64,000 bases of DNA from Streptomyces sp. Edi2 (GTDB taxonomy: Bacteria > Actinomycetota > Actinomycetes > Streptomycetales > Streptomycetaceae), in contig NZ_JBEJGX010000003.1 of NCBI RefSeq assembly GCF_040253635.1, positions 3,286,001 through 3,350,000 on the forward strand, written 5' to 3'. Shown here piece after piece: positions 16,499-24,219 of this stretch; the first letter of the stretch is position 1, and each line of letters begins with the position of its first letter. The translations under genes and the position numbers were made by a program. Below the pieces are notes generated by a model, which was given only the letters and a program-made list of their open reading frames with translations, did no database searches and had not been told where the DNA came from.

Positions 16499-16888
16499 TC
16501 AGGCGGCCGAGGCCGGGCGGTCGTCATCCGGTCCCTCCTCCCGCAGCGCGCGGGCCGGGTTCCGCAGCAGCGCCCGTATCGGGTGCCACGACTCGGTGTC
16601 GTCCTCCGGGGCCTCGCGCCAGACCAGGCCGTCCGGATGGTGCAGGACAGCCGTGATCTCGTCGGGTGTGGGCGGCTCGGTGTTGCCGCGCAGGTAGACG
16701 GCCCGCAGCCCGAGGTTGCGCAGCCTGGTCAGGGCGCGCTGGCGGTTCACGGCATGGACCAGGACCCGCACCCGGCAATCGCAGTCGTACAGACCGCCCC
16801 GGGCCCCGTGGGGCGGCCTGGGCAGCGACAGGGCGACCACCACGCTTCCGCCGGGAAGCCTGGTGAAACCGCCACCGGACATCGTCAT
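16499..16888 (-). CDS. Hypothetical protein, 129 aa
   Basis: No family is recognised. Start ATG 16888 has GGGGGAG 2-8 nt upstream. The sequence opens MTMSGGGFTRLPGGSVVVALSL, has GLYDCDCRVRVLVHAVNRQRAL (two Cys close together) and then RLRNLGLRAVYLRGNTEPPTPDEITAVLHH, suggesting a small alpha/beta domain. An acidic tail follows (EDDTESW, EEGPDDD). There is no signal peptide or membrane span. It lies after the terminator of the M6 protease gene on the same strand, so it is probably a separate transcript. Confidence 0.7.
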   Translation of the reverse strand: MTMSGGGFTRLPGGSVVVALSLPRPPHGARGGLYDCDCRVRVLVHAVNRQRALTRLRNLGLRAVYLRGNTEPPTPDEITAVLHHPDGLVWREAPEDDTESWHPIRALLRNPARALREEGPDDDRPASAA

Positions 16889-16948
16889 ATCTCCCCCCGT
16901 GAGACTTCGCGTCAACAAGGAACTGTAGAACGCATCTAAACGCGAATC

Positions 16949-16976
16949 GGCCGCCGCCCGCTAGGGGGCGGCGGCC
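16949..16976 (-). terminator. Terminator of the M6 protease gene
   Basis: GGCCGCCGCCC pairs with GGGCGGCGGCC around a short loop (11 bp), 30 bp 3' of the protease stop on the minus strand. Confidence 0.7.
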
Positions 16977-17005
16977 GCACAGCTCTTGACCTGCGGTTTT
17001 ACCTT

Positions 17006-19396
17006 TTACTTACCGGCAGGGCCGACCTGAAGCGTCACCGAGGAGCCGTCCCGGGCCTCCTTGGCGATCTTGATCCGGGTGTTGGTGTCAGGGACGATCA
17101 CACCACCGGTCGGGTTCGCCTTGTCGTAGTAGACGCCGTGCCGGTCGTCGAAGAGCGTCACGCCCGGCTTCGAGGTGACCTTGACCTGCTTGCCGTCCTT
17201 GTGGAGGGTCAGGGCGTCGGTCCGGTAACGCGTGAAGGTCGAGTCGTAGGACTGGAAGCGGTTGCGCATCAGCTTGCCGTCGGCCCAGCGCTCGGCCTTG
17301 GGGTGCGCGTCGACCGGCAGGATCTGGCCGTAGCCGGGGTGCTGGCCGACGTTGTTGTCCGGCTGCGAGGTGTCCCACAGCCAGATCAGCACGCCGTTCT
17401 GGTACGGGAAGTGCTCCACCCAGCCCGGCTTGGCGGTGGTCCAGCCGAAGTTGTACGGGCCGACCTTGAGGGTCTTGTCGTACGACACGTACTGGCGGTT
17501 CTCGGCGAGGTAGTACTGCGCGTAGTCCTTGGTGAAGGACGCGCCGATGCGCGAGAAGCCCTTGCTGGTCCAGCCGTTGTCGCCGCTCTCGGCGTTGTCG
17601 CTGAAGAGCGCCTTGCCGTCGGCGGTGACGCCGATGCTGTCGGCCGCGAAGCCCTTCTGCGCCGTGCCGCCGTCGGTCTGGTAGCGGAAGCGCAGGTCGA
17701 TCTTCTTGCCCGCGTAGGCGTCCAGCGGGTAGGCGAGGTCCTGGTAGGCGGCGACGGTGCCGGTCAGGGCGGGCTTGTCGCTGCCGTCGCGCGGGATGGC
17801 CTTGCCGTTCGCGGTGCCGTCCAGCGCCGTCCAGTTGCTGCCGCCGTCGGTGGAGACCTCGGCGTAGAGGTAGTCGTAGTCCTTCTCGATGTCCCACCAG
17901 CCCTTGAGCGTCAGCGCCGCCTTGGACTTGCCGGTGAGGTCCACCGGCCGGGTCATGGTGTTCTTGAGGTCGTTGCCCATGTCGCTCCACCACTGGTGGG
18001 AGCCCTCGGCGGGCGCGACGATGTCGGTCTTGACCTTCTTGGCGGGCAGTTCGACGACCACCGCCTGCTTGTTCTTGGTGTTGTACTCGGCGACGCCCAG
18101 CTTGTGGGTGGACTTCTTGGCGGCCTTCGCCTTGCCGTAGTTGAGCCAGCCCAGCTGCAGCTTGTCCCAGGCGCTCATGTCGCCGGGCAGGTTGCCGATG
18201 TTGTCCTTGCCGGTGCCGAGCCAGGAGCCGCCCGACATCAGCGACCAGAAGTCCACCGAGGACTCGCCGGTGCCCGTGGTGTCGTACTCGTCCGGCAGGC
18301 CCAGGTCATGGCCGTACTCATGGGCGAAGACGCCGAGTCCGCCGTTCTCCGGCTGCATGGTGTAGTCGCCGACCCAGATCCCGGTGTCGCCGATCTGGGT
18401 GCCGCCCGCCTTGTTGGCGCCCGGACCGGTCTTGCCGGCGTCGGTGCCGTAGGCGTACCAGCGGTGCGCCCAGATCGCGTTGGTCTTCTGGACGCCGCCG
18501 CCCGCGGACTCGTCCTCGCCGGCGTGCACGATCTGGAAGTGGTCGATGTACCCGTCGGGCTCGTTGAAGTTGCCGTCGCCGTCGTGGTCGTAGCGGTCCC
18601 ACTGGTCGTACTTGGACAGGTCGGCCTTGATCTGGGCGTCGGTGCGGCCCTTGGCCTTCTGGTCCTTGGCCCACTGGTTGACGCCGTCGCGGATCAGGTC
18701 CCAGGCGCTGGCGCAGTTGGTCTGGCCGCAGTAGTTGGAGCCGTAGCGGGCCTCGTTCGCGTCGACCTTGACCCAGTCGGAGACCTCGCCGTTGACCGAG
18801 TAGCGGCCCGAGGACTGCTTCTCGTAGTACTTGGCCAGCGACTCCTTCTTCTTGTCGTGCGAGAAGTAGAGGTCCTGGAAGTGCTTCTGGTTGAAGTCCT
18901 TCTGCCAGGCCGTGCTGTTGTCCGTGGCACGGTCCGGCTTGGCTATCTTGTTGTGCGCCGGGCCGGGGTCGCCGCCGTACTTCTTCACCGGCGGCTTGGG
19001 GCCGTCGCCGTCCGGGTCGTACATCGTGGTGTCGTCGACCTTGTCACCGAAGTCCACGAGGATGGTGAAGATCTTGTCGGTCTTCTGCCGGGCGAGCTCG
19101 ACGTACTTGCTCTTGCCGAGCTTGACGACCTTGGAACCGCCCCGCACGGTCGCCTTGGCGTCACCGGAGATGACCTGCTGGAGCGCTTCCTTGCGCTCGG
19201 CCGCCTGCCGGTCGCTGAAGGGCCCCTTGAGATCGTGGTCCACGGTCCGCTCGGGGGCCGGGTCATGGCGCCTGGCCACGGGCGACGGTCCCTGCGCGTC
19301 GGCCGCGGCCACCCCCGAAGACAAAGCGGCCGCCCCGATCGCGGCGATTGCCGTGGCCAGGGCGGCCGATCTGAACACCGTTCTGTTGTCTCTCAC
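17006..19396 (-). CDS. Secreted M6 (immune inhibitor A-like) metalloprotease
   Basis: A 796-residue exported protease. A Sec signal peptide is visible (basic MRDNR, hydrophobic AALATAIAAIGAAAL, small-residue AAADA near 34), then a pro-region. The M6 catalytic site HEYGHDLGLPDEY (HExxHxxGxxxxD) is at about residue 357, with the downstream SLMSGGSW. The C-terminal half resembles the immune-inhibitor-A beta-rich domain (GWTSKGFSRIG, TKDYAQYYLAENRQY). A DHDGDGNFNEPDG loop looks like a calcium site. It probably digests extracellular protein during development. Transcribed alone, divergent from the next gene, with a 400-bp intergenic region. Confidence 0.93.
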   Translation of the reverse strand: MRDNRTVFRSAALATAIAAIGAAALSSGVAAADAQGPSPVARRHDPAPERTVDHDLKGPFSDRQAAERKEALQQVISGDAKATVRGGSKVVKLGKSKYVELARQKTDKIFTILVDFGDKVDDTTMYDPDGDGPKPPVKKYGGDPGPAHNKIAKPDRATDNSTAWQKDFNQKHFQDLYFSHDKKKESLAKYYEKQSSGRYSVNGEVSDWVKVDANEARYGSNYCGQTNCASAWDLIRDGVNQWAKDQKAKGRTDAQIKADLSKYDQWDRYDHDGDGNFNEPDGYIDHFQIVHAGEDESAGGGVQKTNAIWAHRWYAYGTDAGKTGPGANKAGGTQIGDTGIWVGDYTMQPENGGLGVFAHEYGHDLGLPDEYDTTGTGESSVDFWSLMSGGSWLGTGKDNIGNLPGDMSAWDKLQLGWLNYGKAKAAKKSTHKLGVAEYNTKNKQAVVVELPAKKVKTDIVAPAEGSHQWWSDMGNDLKNTMTRPVDLTGKSKAALTLKGWWDIEKDYDYLYAEVSTDGGSNWTALDGTANGKAIPRDGSDKPALTGTVAAYQDLAYPLDAYAGKKIDLRFRYQTDGGTAQKGFAADSIGVTADGKALFSDNAESGDNGWTSKGFSRIGASFTKDYAQYYLAENRQYVSYDKTLKVGPYNFGWTTAKPGWVEHFPYQNGVLIWLWDTSQPDNNVGQHPGYGQILPVDAHPKAERWADGKLMRNRFQSYDSTFTRYRTDALTLHKDGKQVKVTSKPGVTLFDDRHGVYYDKANPTGGVIVPDTNTRIKIAKEARDGSSVTLQVGPAGK

Positions 19397-19796
19397 TTGG
19401 CGCTGTCCTCCCCTTCGAACCGGTCACTGTTCGACGGCATTCGACCGGAAGTACGGGGAAAAAGACAGATCTTGACTTGGGCACGTCAGCGAAGTACGTT
19501 ACTCGGCTCGCCAGTTACGGCTATCGGACACCGCGCGGCAGCATCGCCGCGGGTGCCCACTCGCCCGGCAGAGACCCGGTGTATATGCCCGCCGGACATG
19601 CGCCCCCGCCCCCAACAGCCATGACGGCAGCGGACATTGGCCCGGGCGCCGGCGTTGTGCGCCCCCTGTGCACCGGGACCGTGGGTTAGGTCACGCTTAC
19701 TTGGCGTTCCGCTCGGGAAGTAAGGACCGTAGGCTCGTTTGATGGCGCGCCCCTGACCCACACCCCCCTGCCGACCCTCCGAGGACGGATCCCGCC
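19397..19796. promoter_or_regulatory. 400-bp divergent intergenic region
   Basis: It lies between the M6 protease and a small membrane protein, so it should hold both promoters. It has locally lower GC (GGGAAAAAGACAGATCTTGACTT, split around 19456-19478). I see no confident operator and no gene. Confidence 0.4.
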
Positions 19797-20159
19797 ATGC
19801 CTCGTCCGACCCCCGCACAGCTCGCCTACGGTTCGGCCACCGTCTTTCTCTCCACCCTCGCGATGCTGCTGCTCTCGCAGACGCAGACCGGGATCGGGGT
19901 CGCGGTCATCGCCATCGCCGGGCTCGGGCTCGGACTGCTGGTCGCCATGACGGTCCCGATGCCCGGGGTGCCGCGGGTGGTCCGCCGGCGTCTCGTACGG
20001 GACGAGGCGCCCGCCGCGCCCGCCCCGTTGAAGGCCGTACCGACGCCGCCCGAGCACCACAGGCCCATGGCGGCATCGTCCTCCCCCGCCCCCTGGGGCC
20101 CCTTCGCCGAACCGGCCACCGCCGCCACGGACACCCGGATCGGCGAGCATTCACGCTGA
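19797..20159 (+). CDS. Small two-span membrane protein, 120 aa
   Basis: ATG 19797 gives a protein with two hydrophobic spans (LAYGSATVFLSTLAMLLL and IGVAVIAIAGLGLGLLVAMTV) and a C-terminal 65-residue Pro/Ala-rich cytoplasmic or exposed tail that includes RRRLVRDEAP. No family is recognised. The plus-strand gene stands alone between the protease and the RDD genes. Its stop codon lies in CACGCTGAGGCGGG, a sequence echoed several times immediately downstream. Confidence 0.65.
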   Translation: MPRPTPAQLAYGSATVFLSTLAMLLLSQTQTGIGVAVIAIAGLGLGLLVAMTVPMPGVPRVVRRRLVRDEAPAAPAPLKAVPTPPEHHRPMAASSSPAPWGPFAEPATAATDTRIGEHSR

Positions 20160-20290
20160 GGCGGGCCGTCACGCTGAGGCGTTGAGGCGGCCGGTTACGC
20201 CGGGGCGGGCACTCACGCCGAGGCGGGTGGTCACGCCAGGACGAGCACGCACACCGCAGCGGGCGCTCACGCCGAGCGGGCTTCAGCCGT
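20144..20290. repeat. Degenerate TCACGC(T/C)GAGGCGGG repeats
   Basis: About seven diverged copies of a 15-20 bp unit run from the stop codon of the preceding gene to that of the convergent RDD gene. Clear copies are at 20151, 20168, 20212 and 20229; later copies are weaker. Confidence 0.7.
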
Positions 20291-21175
20291 CTATGCCTGT
20301 GTCTGGGCCTGTGTCTGGGCCTGGGCCTGGGCCTGGGTGGACACCACCACGGTCTTCGCCGCCTTGTCGTGCAGACACTGGTGATACGGCTGGTCCCAGG
20401 TACACCACAGGACGTTGACCAGCCAGAAGATAAAGCCGCAGCACGGCACGATCTCCGGCAGCGTATAGACCGCGGCCCGGGTCCAGCCCGCCTGCGCGGT
20501 GGGGATCGAGCCGTTCGAGAGCATCGCCACCCGGATCTTCATCGCCATCTTGCCGAGGGTCTGGCCGCGGCTGGAGAGCATCAGCCCTTCGTAGATGAGA
20601 TACGCCAGCATGGTGACGCCCGATACCGTCGACTGCCTGCCCGCCTCCACGCTGTCGGTACTGAAGTAGTCCACCCCGCCGACGATCAGCGTCATGATCA
20701 CGGATACCGGTACCCCGATGATGATCGCGTCGATGATGCGCGCCACGAGCCGGCGCCCGCGGTTCGCCAACGGCGGCATACCGGCCAGCGGGTCGGCCGG
20801 GCCGGGCTGCCCGCCGTAGGGGTCACCGGCATACGGGCCGCTGCCGTACGGGGCGCCCGCGTAGGGCGGCGGGGTGCCACCCGGAGGCGGGGTGCCACCC
20901 GGAGGCGGGGTGCCACCGGGGGGCGGGGTACCTCCCGGCGGCGGAGTCCCGCCCGGAGGCGGCTGGCCTCCCGGAGGCGGCGTGCCGCCTGCACCGGCGC
21001 CCGTGCCGTTGCCGCCCGTACCGTTGCCGCGCGGCGCGTGGTTGCGAGGGGTGCCGTTCTCACGGGGCGCGCTGTTACGGGGAGCGCCGCCCGCCGGGGG
21101 CTCCTGCGGCTTCTTCAGGAACGGGTCGTCCTCCGGCGGCTCACCGGAACCGGGCCGGGGCTGGTCGGTACTCAT
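20291..21175 (-). CDS. RDD-family membrane protein with proline-rich N-terminus
   Basis: A 294-residue protein. Residues 1-130 are low-complexity, with about six copies of GGTPPP or GGQPPP and Tyr/Gly-rich PYGSGPYAGDPYGG. The C-terminal half is the RDD domain: RRLVARIIDAIIIGVPVSV (Arg and Asp-Asp-like positions), a second span, the GQTLGKMAMKIRV loop, then a last span and HQCLHDKAAKTVVV. The C-terminus is a Gln-Ala/Thr run (QAQAQAQTQAQTQA) encoded by CTGGGC/CTGTGT repeats. RDD proteins have been linked to ion or solute transport; the function here is unknown. It sits next to a second RDD gene on the same strand. Confidence 0.88.
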   Translation of the reverse strand: MSTDQPRPGSGEPPEDDPFLKKPQEPPAGGAPRNSAPRENGTPRNHAPRGNGTGGNGTGAGAGGTPPPGGQPPPGGTPPPGGTPPPGGTPPPGGTPPPGGTPPPYAGAPYGSGPYAGDPYGGQPGPADPLAGMPPLANRGRRLVARIIDAIIIGVPVSVIMTLIVGGVDYFSTDSVEAGRQSTVSGVTMLAYLIYEGLMLSSRGQTLGKMAMKIRVAMLSNGSIPTAQAGWTRAAVYTLPEIVPCCGFIFWLVNVLWCTWDQPYHQCLHDKAAKTVVVSTQAQAQAQTQAQTQA

Positions 21176-21293
21176 GGCCCGAGTCGACCCCTTGTCGCGG
21201 CCCGCCGCATCCGGCGAAGTCCGTTCGGGGGACGGCCACCGGCCGGGCGGCCGGCCCGGCAAACCGGCCAGGCGGGCGGCCCGGTCAGGAGCC

Positions 21294-22871
21294 TCAGCCG
21301 GCGGCGACGAACGTCCGCGCGACCTTGTCGTGCCAGCACTGGCGCCACGGCCGGTCGAACAGGCACCAGAGCACGTTCAGCACGCCGACGACGAGCACGC
21401 CGAGCACGCTGTAGACGAACCAGCGCCGCAGCGCCGCGCCGAGGGCCGGGGTGTCATGGCTCTCGATGTCGAGGACCCGTACGCCGCACAGCTTCTTGCC
21501 CAGGGTGCGGCCCCACTTGAGGGTCGGCAGCGCCTCGTAGAGCGCACCGCCGAGCAGCAGGACGGCCAGGATCGTGGCGAAGACCGGGAGGGTGGTGCCG
21601 TCGACCAGATAGACCGTCATCTGGCGGCCGGACTGCTTGGCCGCCTCGACCTTGGCGTCGATGTGGTCCGTGACGGTGCCCCACAGGGGAACGGCCACCG
21701 CGGCGGTGAGCGCCCCCAGCACCAGCGTGTCGATCAGCCGGGCCGCCAGCCTGCGGCCGAGGCCGGCCGGGTGGCCCTGCGCGGCCTGGGCCAGAGCCGA
21801 GAAGGGATCGGCGGCGGCCGGCGGCTTCCAGGGGATGACGCCGTCGGCGTCGGCGCCCTGTGCGCCGGATCCGGCCGGTGCGGCACCGCCCTGCGCCGGG
21901 AAGCCGGCCGAGGGGGCGGAAGCCTGCGCGCCGGGGGTCTGCTGCGCCGGGCTCTGCGGGGCGGGACGCGGCGCGGGGCTCGGCGCAGGGGTCGGGGAAG
22001 CCTGGTGCTGCGGGGTCTGTGAAGCCTGCGGGGCGGCCTGGTTCCGCGGGGCAGGACTCGGGGTCTGCTGCGGCGCCGGGCTGCCCTGCTGCCGGTCGCC
22101 GACGGACGGCAGCGACTGCGGGGAAGCGTCACCGGGCGCGGCGGACGGGGTGCGGCCGCCGTCCGCGACCCGGATCGCCATGGTCTCGCCGCCCTTGGGG
22201 GGCTGCGCGGCGCCGGGCCGTACCGCACGGATCGCGGTGGTGCCCTGGTCCGCGGAGTTGCTGCCGCGGCGCGCGGCCGGGTTCACGGCCCGGATGGCGA
22301 CCGTCCCGTCGGACGGGCCCTCGGAGCGCGCGGGCGCGGTCGCACCGGGCGCCTCGCCGGCCGGGGCCTCGGCGCCGCCCTTTTCGCGCTGCGGCGGCAC
22401 CCCGCCCCAGGGAGCGGCGCCCGACGGAGTGCCGGCGGGCGCCTGGTCCGGTGAGCCCCAGGAGATCCGGCGGTCGGTCTCGGCGCCGTAGCCGGCCTGC
22501 CGGGAGGCGTCGGCCTGCCAGGAGGCGGCCGGTTCGGGGCCGGTGCCGTGCAGCCGGGCCGGGTCGTCCCAGCCGGTGGCGGGACGGGTCTCGACCTCGC
22601 CGCTCTGGCGTACGGCCGGCACCGCGGAGCCGCCGGCCGCCCCCTCCTCGTCGAAGAAGACCGGTCCGGTCTCCTCGATGGCAGGGGAAGAGGGCGGGGC
22701 CACGCCGGGCGGCGGTGCGGGCATCGCCTCGCCCTCGGCGGGGGCGGGCCGGCTGGTGCCCGGCACCCATGCGGCACCGTTCCAGTACCGGATGTAGCCG
22801 GGGATGGACGGGTCCGGGTAGAAGCCTGGCGTAGGGCTACCGCCGGCGGATCCTGAGGTAGGGGCGCTCAT
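21294..22871 (-). CDS. RDD-family membrane protein with DUF2510 and long disordered linker
   Basis: A 525-residue protein. ATG 22871 begins MSAPTSGSAGG, and a DUF2510 motif (PGFYPDPSIPGYIRYWNGAAW) follows at about residues 14-40. Residues 45-340 are Pro/Ala/Gln-rich and disordered, with three spaced repeats: GTVAIRAV, GTTAIRAV and ETMAIRV. The C-terminal RDD domain has GRRLAARLIDTLVLGALTA, two further spans, and WGRTLGKKLCGVRVLDIES, ending QCWHDKVARTFV. It is probably in a transcription unit with the other RDD gene (118 bp apart). The repeated T-x-A-I-R motifs look like sites for a binding partner or kinase. Confidence 0.9.
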   Translation of the reverse strand: MSAPTSGSAGGSPTPGFYPDPSIPGYIRYWNGAAWVPGTSRPAPAEGEAMPAPPPGVAPPSSPAIEETGPVFFDEEGAAGGSAVPAVRQSGEVETRPATGWDDPARLHGTGPEPAASWQADASRQAGYGAETDRRISWGSPDQAPAGTPSGAAPWGGVPPQREKGGAEAPAGEAPGATAPARSEGPSDGTVAIRAVNPAARRGSNSADQGTTAIRAVRPGAAQPPKGGETMAIRVADGGRTPSAAPGDASPQSLPSVGDRQQGSPAPQQTPSPAPRNQAAPQASQTPQHQASPTPAPSPAPRPAPQSPAQQTPGAQASAPSAGFPAQGGAAPAGSGAQGADADGVIPWKPPAAADPFSALAQAAQGHPAGLGRRLAARLIDTLVLGALTAAVAVPLWGTVTDHIDAKVEAAKQSGRQMTVYLVDGTTLPVFATILAVLLLGGALYEALPTLKWGRTLGKKLCGVRVLDIESHDTPALGAALRRWFVYSVLGVLVVGVLNVLWCLFDRPWRQCWHDKVARTFVAAG

Positions 22872-23105
22872 GTCCGAAGTCCCGTATCTGTACTCGGCCT
22901 GGTGGGTGTGGGGTGCAGTCTGCCGCAACGCGGCGTCCACATCTATCAGACCCCGGTTGTCCTCGTACCCATGCCCGCCCACGACCACCTGGAAGAGGCG
23001 AGGGAAAAAAGTTGTACGAAGTCGCGTAATGGTCCGGCGCCTTGCGCCTCTCCCCCTACGCGGGCCCGGTACGGGTGCCCGCGGGCGCGAAGAGAGGCGG
23101 ACGTC
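22872..23105. promoter_or_regulatory. Divergent region before ssgG
   Basis: 234 bp between the second RDD gene and ssgG. It has a comparatively AT-rich patch, GAAAAAAGTTGTACGAAG (about 23003-23020). A promoter for ssgG is likely here; I cannot assign its sigma factor. Confidence 0.4.
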
Positions 23106-23591
23106 ATGCACACCGTGGTGGAGCGAGAGCTGGAGCTGGGCCTGGTTGTGTCACCGGAGCGGAGTGTTCCGGTCCCGGCCCGGCTGACGTACCGGACGGA
23201 CGACCCGTACGCCGTCCATGTCACGTTTCATATCGGTTCCCACTCCCCGGTCCGGTGGACCTTCGCCCGCGAACTGCTCGTCGAGGGCGTGTTCCGGCCG
23301 TGCGGCGACGGCGATGTACGGGTGTGGCCGACCAAGCTCGACGGGCGCAGCCTGGTCTGCATCGAGCTGGACTCGCCCGACGGCCGGGCCCTGCTGGAGA
23401 CGCCGGCCCCCGCGGTCTCCGCATGGCTGGAGCGCACGTTGCGGGTGGTGCCGCCGGGATCCGAGCAGGGGCATCTGAACCTCGACAAAGGACTGAGCGA
23501 TCTCCTCGCCATGGCGCCGACGGAGGCGACGGAGGATCCGCGGCTGGGCGGCTCGCTGCCCTCGGACGAGGCGCCCGAGCCCGGGGCGTGA
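23106..23591 (+). CDS. ssgG: SsgA-like sporulation protein (SsgG type)
   Basis: SsgA-like proteins occur in sporulating actinomycetes and guide septum placement and spore wall steps. The 161-residue protein has the family core: DPYAVHVTFHI, VRWTFARELLVEGVFRPCGDGDVRVWP and VCIELDSPDGRALLETPA, then AWLERTLRVVPPG. The assignment as SsgG rests on recalled genome position (between RDD/TPR genes) and general similarity. In S. coelicolor ssgG affects septum-site selection. ATG 23106 gives the conserved N-terminus. The C-terminal 35 residues are an acidic, Pro-rich tail. Confidence 0.9.
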   Translation: MHTVVERELELGLVVSPERSVPVPARLTYRTDDPYAVHVTFHIGSHSPVRWTFARELLVEGVFRPCGDGDVRVWPTKLDGRSLVCIELDSPDGRALLETPAPAVSAWLERTLRVVPPGSEQGHLNLDKGLSDLLAMAPTEATEDPRLGGSLPSDEAPEPGA

Positions 23592-23700
23592 GGGCGGCGG
23601 GCCTGGTCTTCGGGGGACGGTCGGGGGTGAGGGGGCCGGCGCCGCACCGCGCCGCCCTGAGAGGCGGAATGTTCCCGCGGGCCGCGCTGTTGGGCGCGGT

Positions 23701-24159
23701 ATGAGCGAGAACCACCGCGCACGGACGGGTCAGGGCACCGGCTCCACGGCGTACGGCAGCGGTGTCGCGGCGTACGGCAGCGGTCCGGCGGCGTACGACG
23801 CGTCCCGGGACGCGGCCCGGGACGCGGCCTATTACGAGCACGGGACCGCCGCCGACCGCTGGGCGCGGGCCCAGTTGTTCTTCGAGGCGAAGGACTTCAC
23901 GGCCGCGGCCCGGATCCTGCGCGGCCTGGTGGACGAGGACCCGCAGCCGGTCGCCCCGCGGCTGCTGCTCGCCCGTGCCTACTACCACTCCGCCCGACTG
24001 GGGCGCGCCGAGGCCGAGTTGCGGGCCGTCCTGGACCGCGATCCGGTCGAGTCGTACGCCCGGCTGATGCTCGGCCGCACCCTGGAGCGCCAGGGGCGCG
24101 CCGACGAGGGCGCCGGGCAGCTGCGGATCGCGGCGGCGCTGGGCGCGGACGGCGCCTGA
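23701..24159 (+). CDS. TPR-repeat protein, 152 aa
   Basis: The N-terminal 45 residues are Gly/Ser/Tyr/Ala-rich with YGSGVAAYGSGPAAY repeats. The rest contains about three tetratricopeptide-type helical pairs: WARAQLFFEAKDFTAAARIL, LLLARAYYHSARLGRAEAEL and ARLMLGRTLERQGRADEGAG, with the usual DPQPVAPR-type turns. It is probably a cytoplasmic protein-interaction scaffold. It lies 109 bp after ssgG on the same strand, so co-expression is possible. The sequence GCGGCCCGGCG after its stop is repeated. Confidence 0.85.
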   Translation: MSENHRARTGQGTGSTAYGSGVAAYGSGPAAYDASRDAARDAAYYEHGTAADRWARAQLFFEAKDFTAAARILRGLVDEDPQPVAPRLLLARAYYHSARLGRAEAELRAVLDRDPVESYARLMLGRTLERQGRADEGAGQLRIAAALGADGA

Positions 24160-24219
24160 GCGGCCCGGCGTCCGAGCGGCCCGGCGCCGACAGCGCTTGA
24201 CCGGCCGGCGCGGACAGCC

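Noticed and set aside
17138..19624. A long plus-strand open frame (828 codons) antisense to the M6 protease
   Set aside because: High GC keeps antisense frames open. The minus strand has signal peptide, HExxH motif and family features, while the plus frame is Val/Leu/Gly-biased without motifs.
19397..19796. AdpA or sigma-factor specific sites in the protease promoter
   Set aside because: Only loose matches to short consensus sequences, no better than chance by eye.
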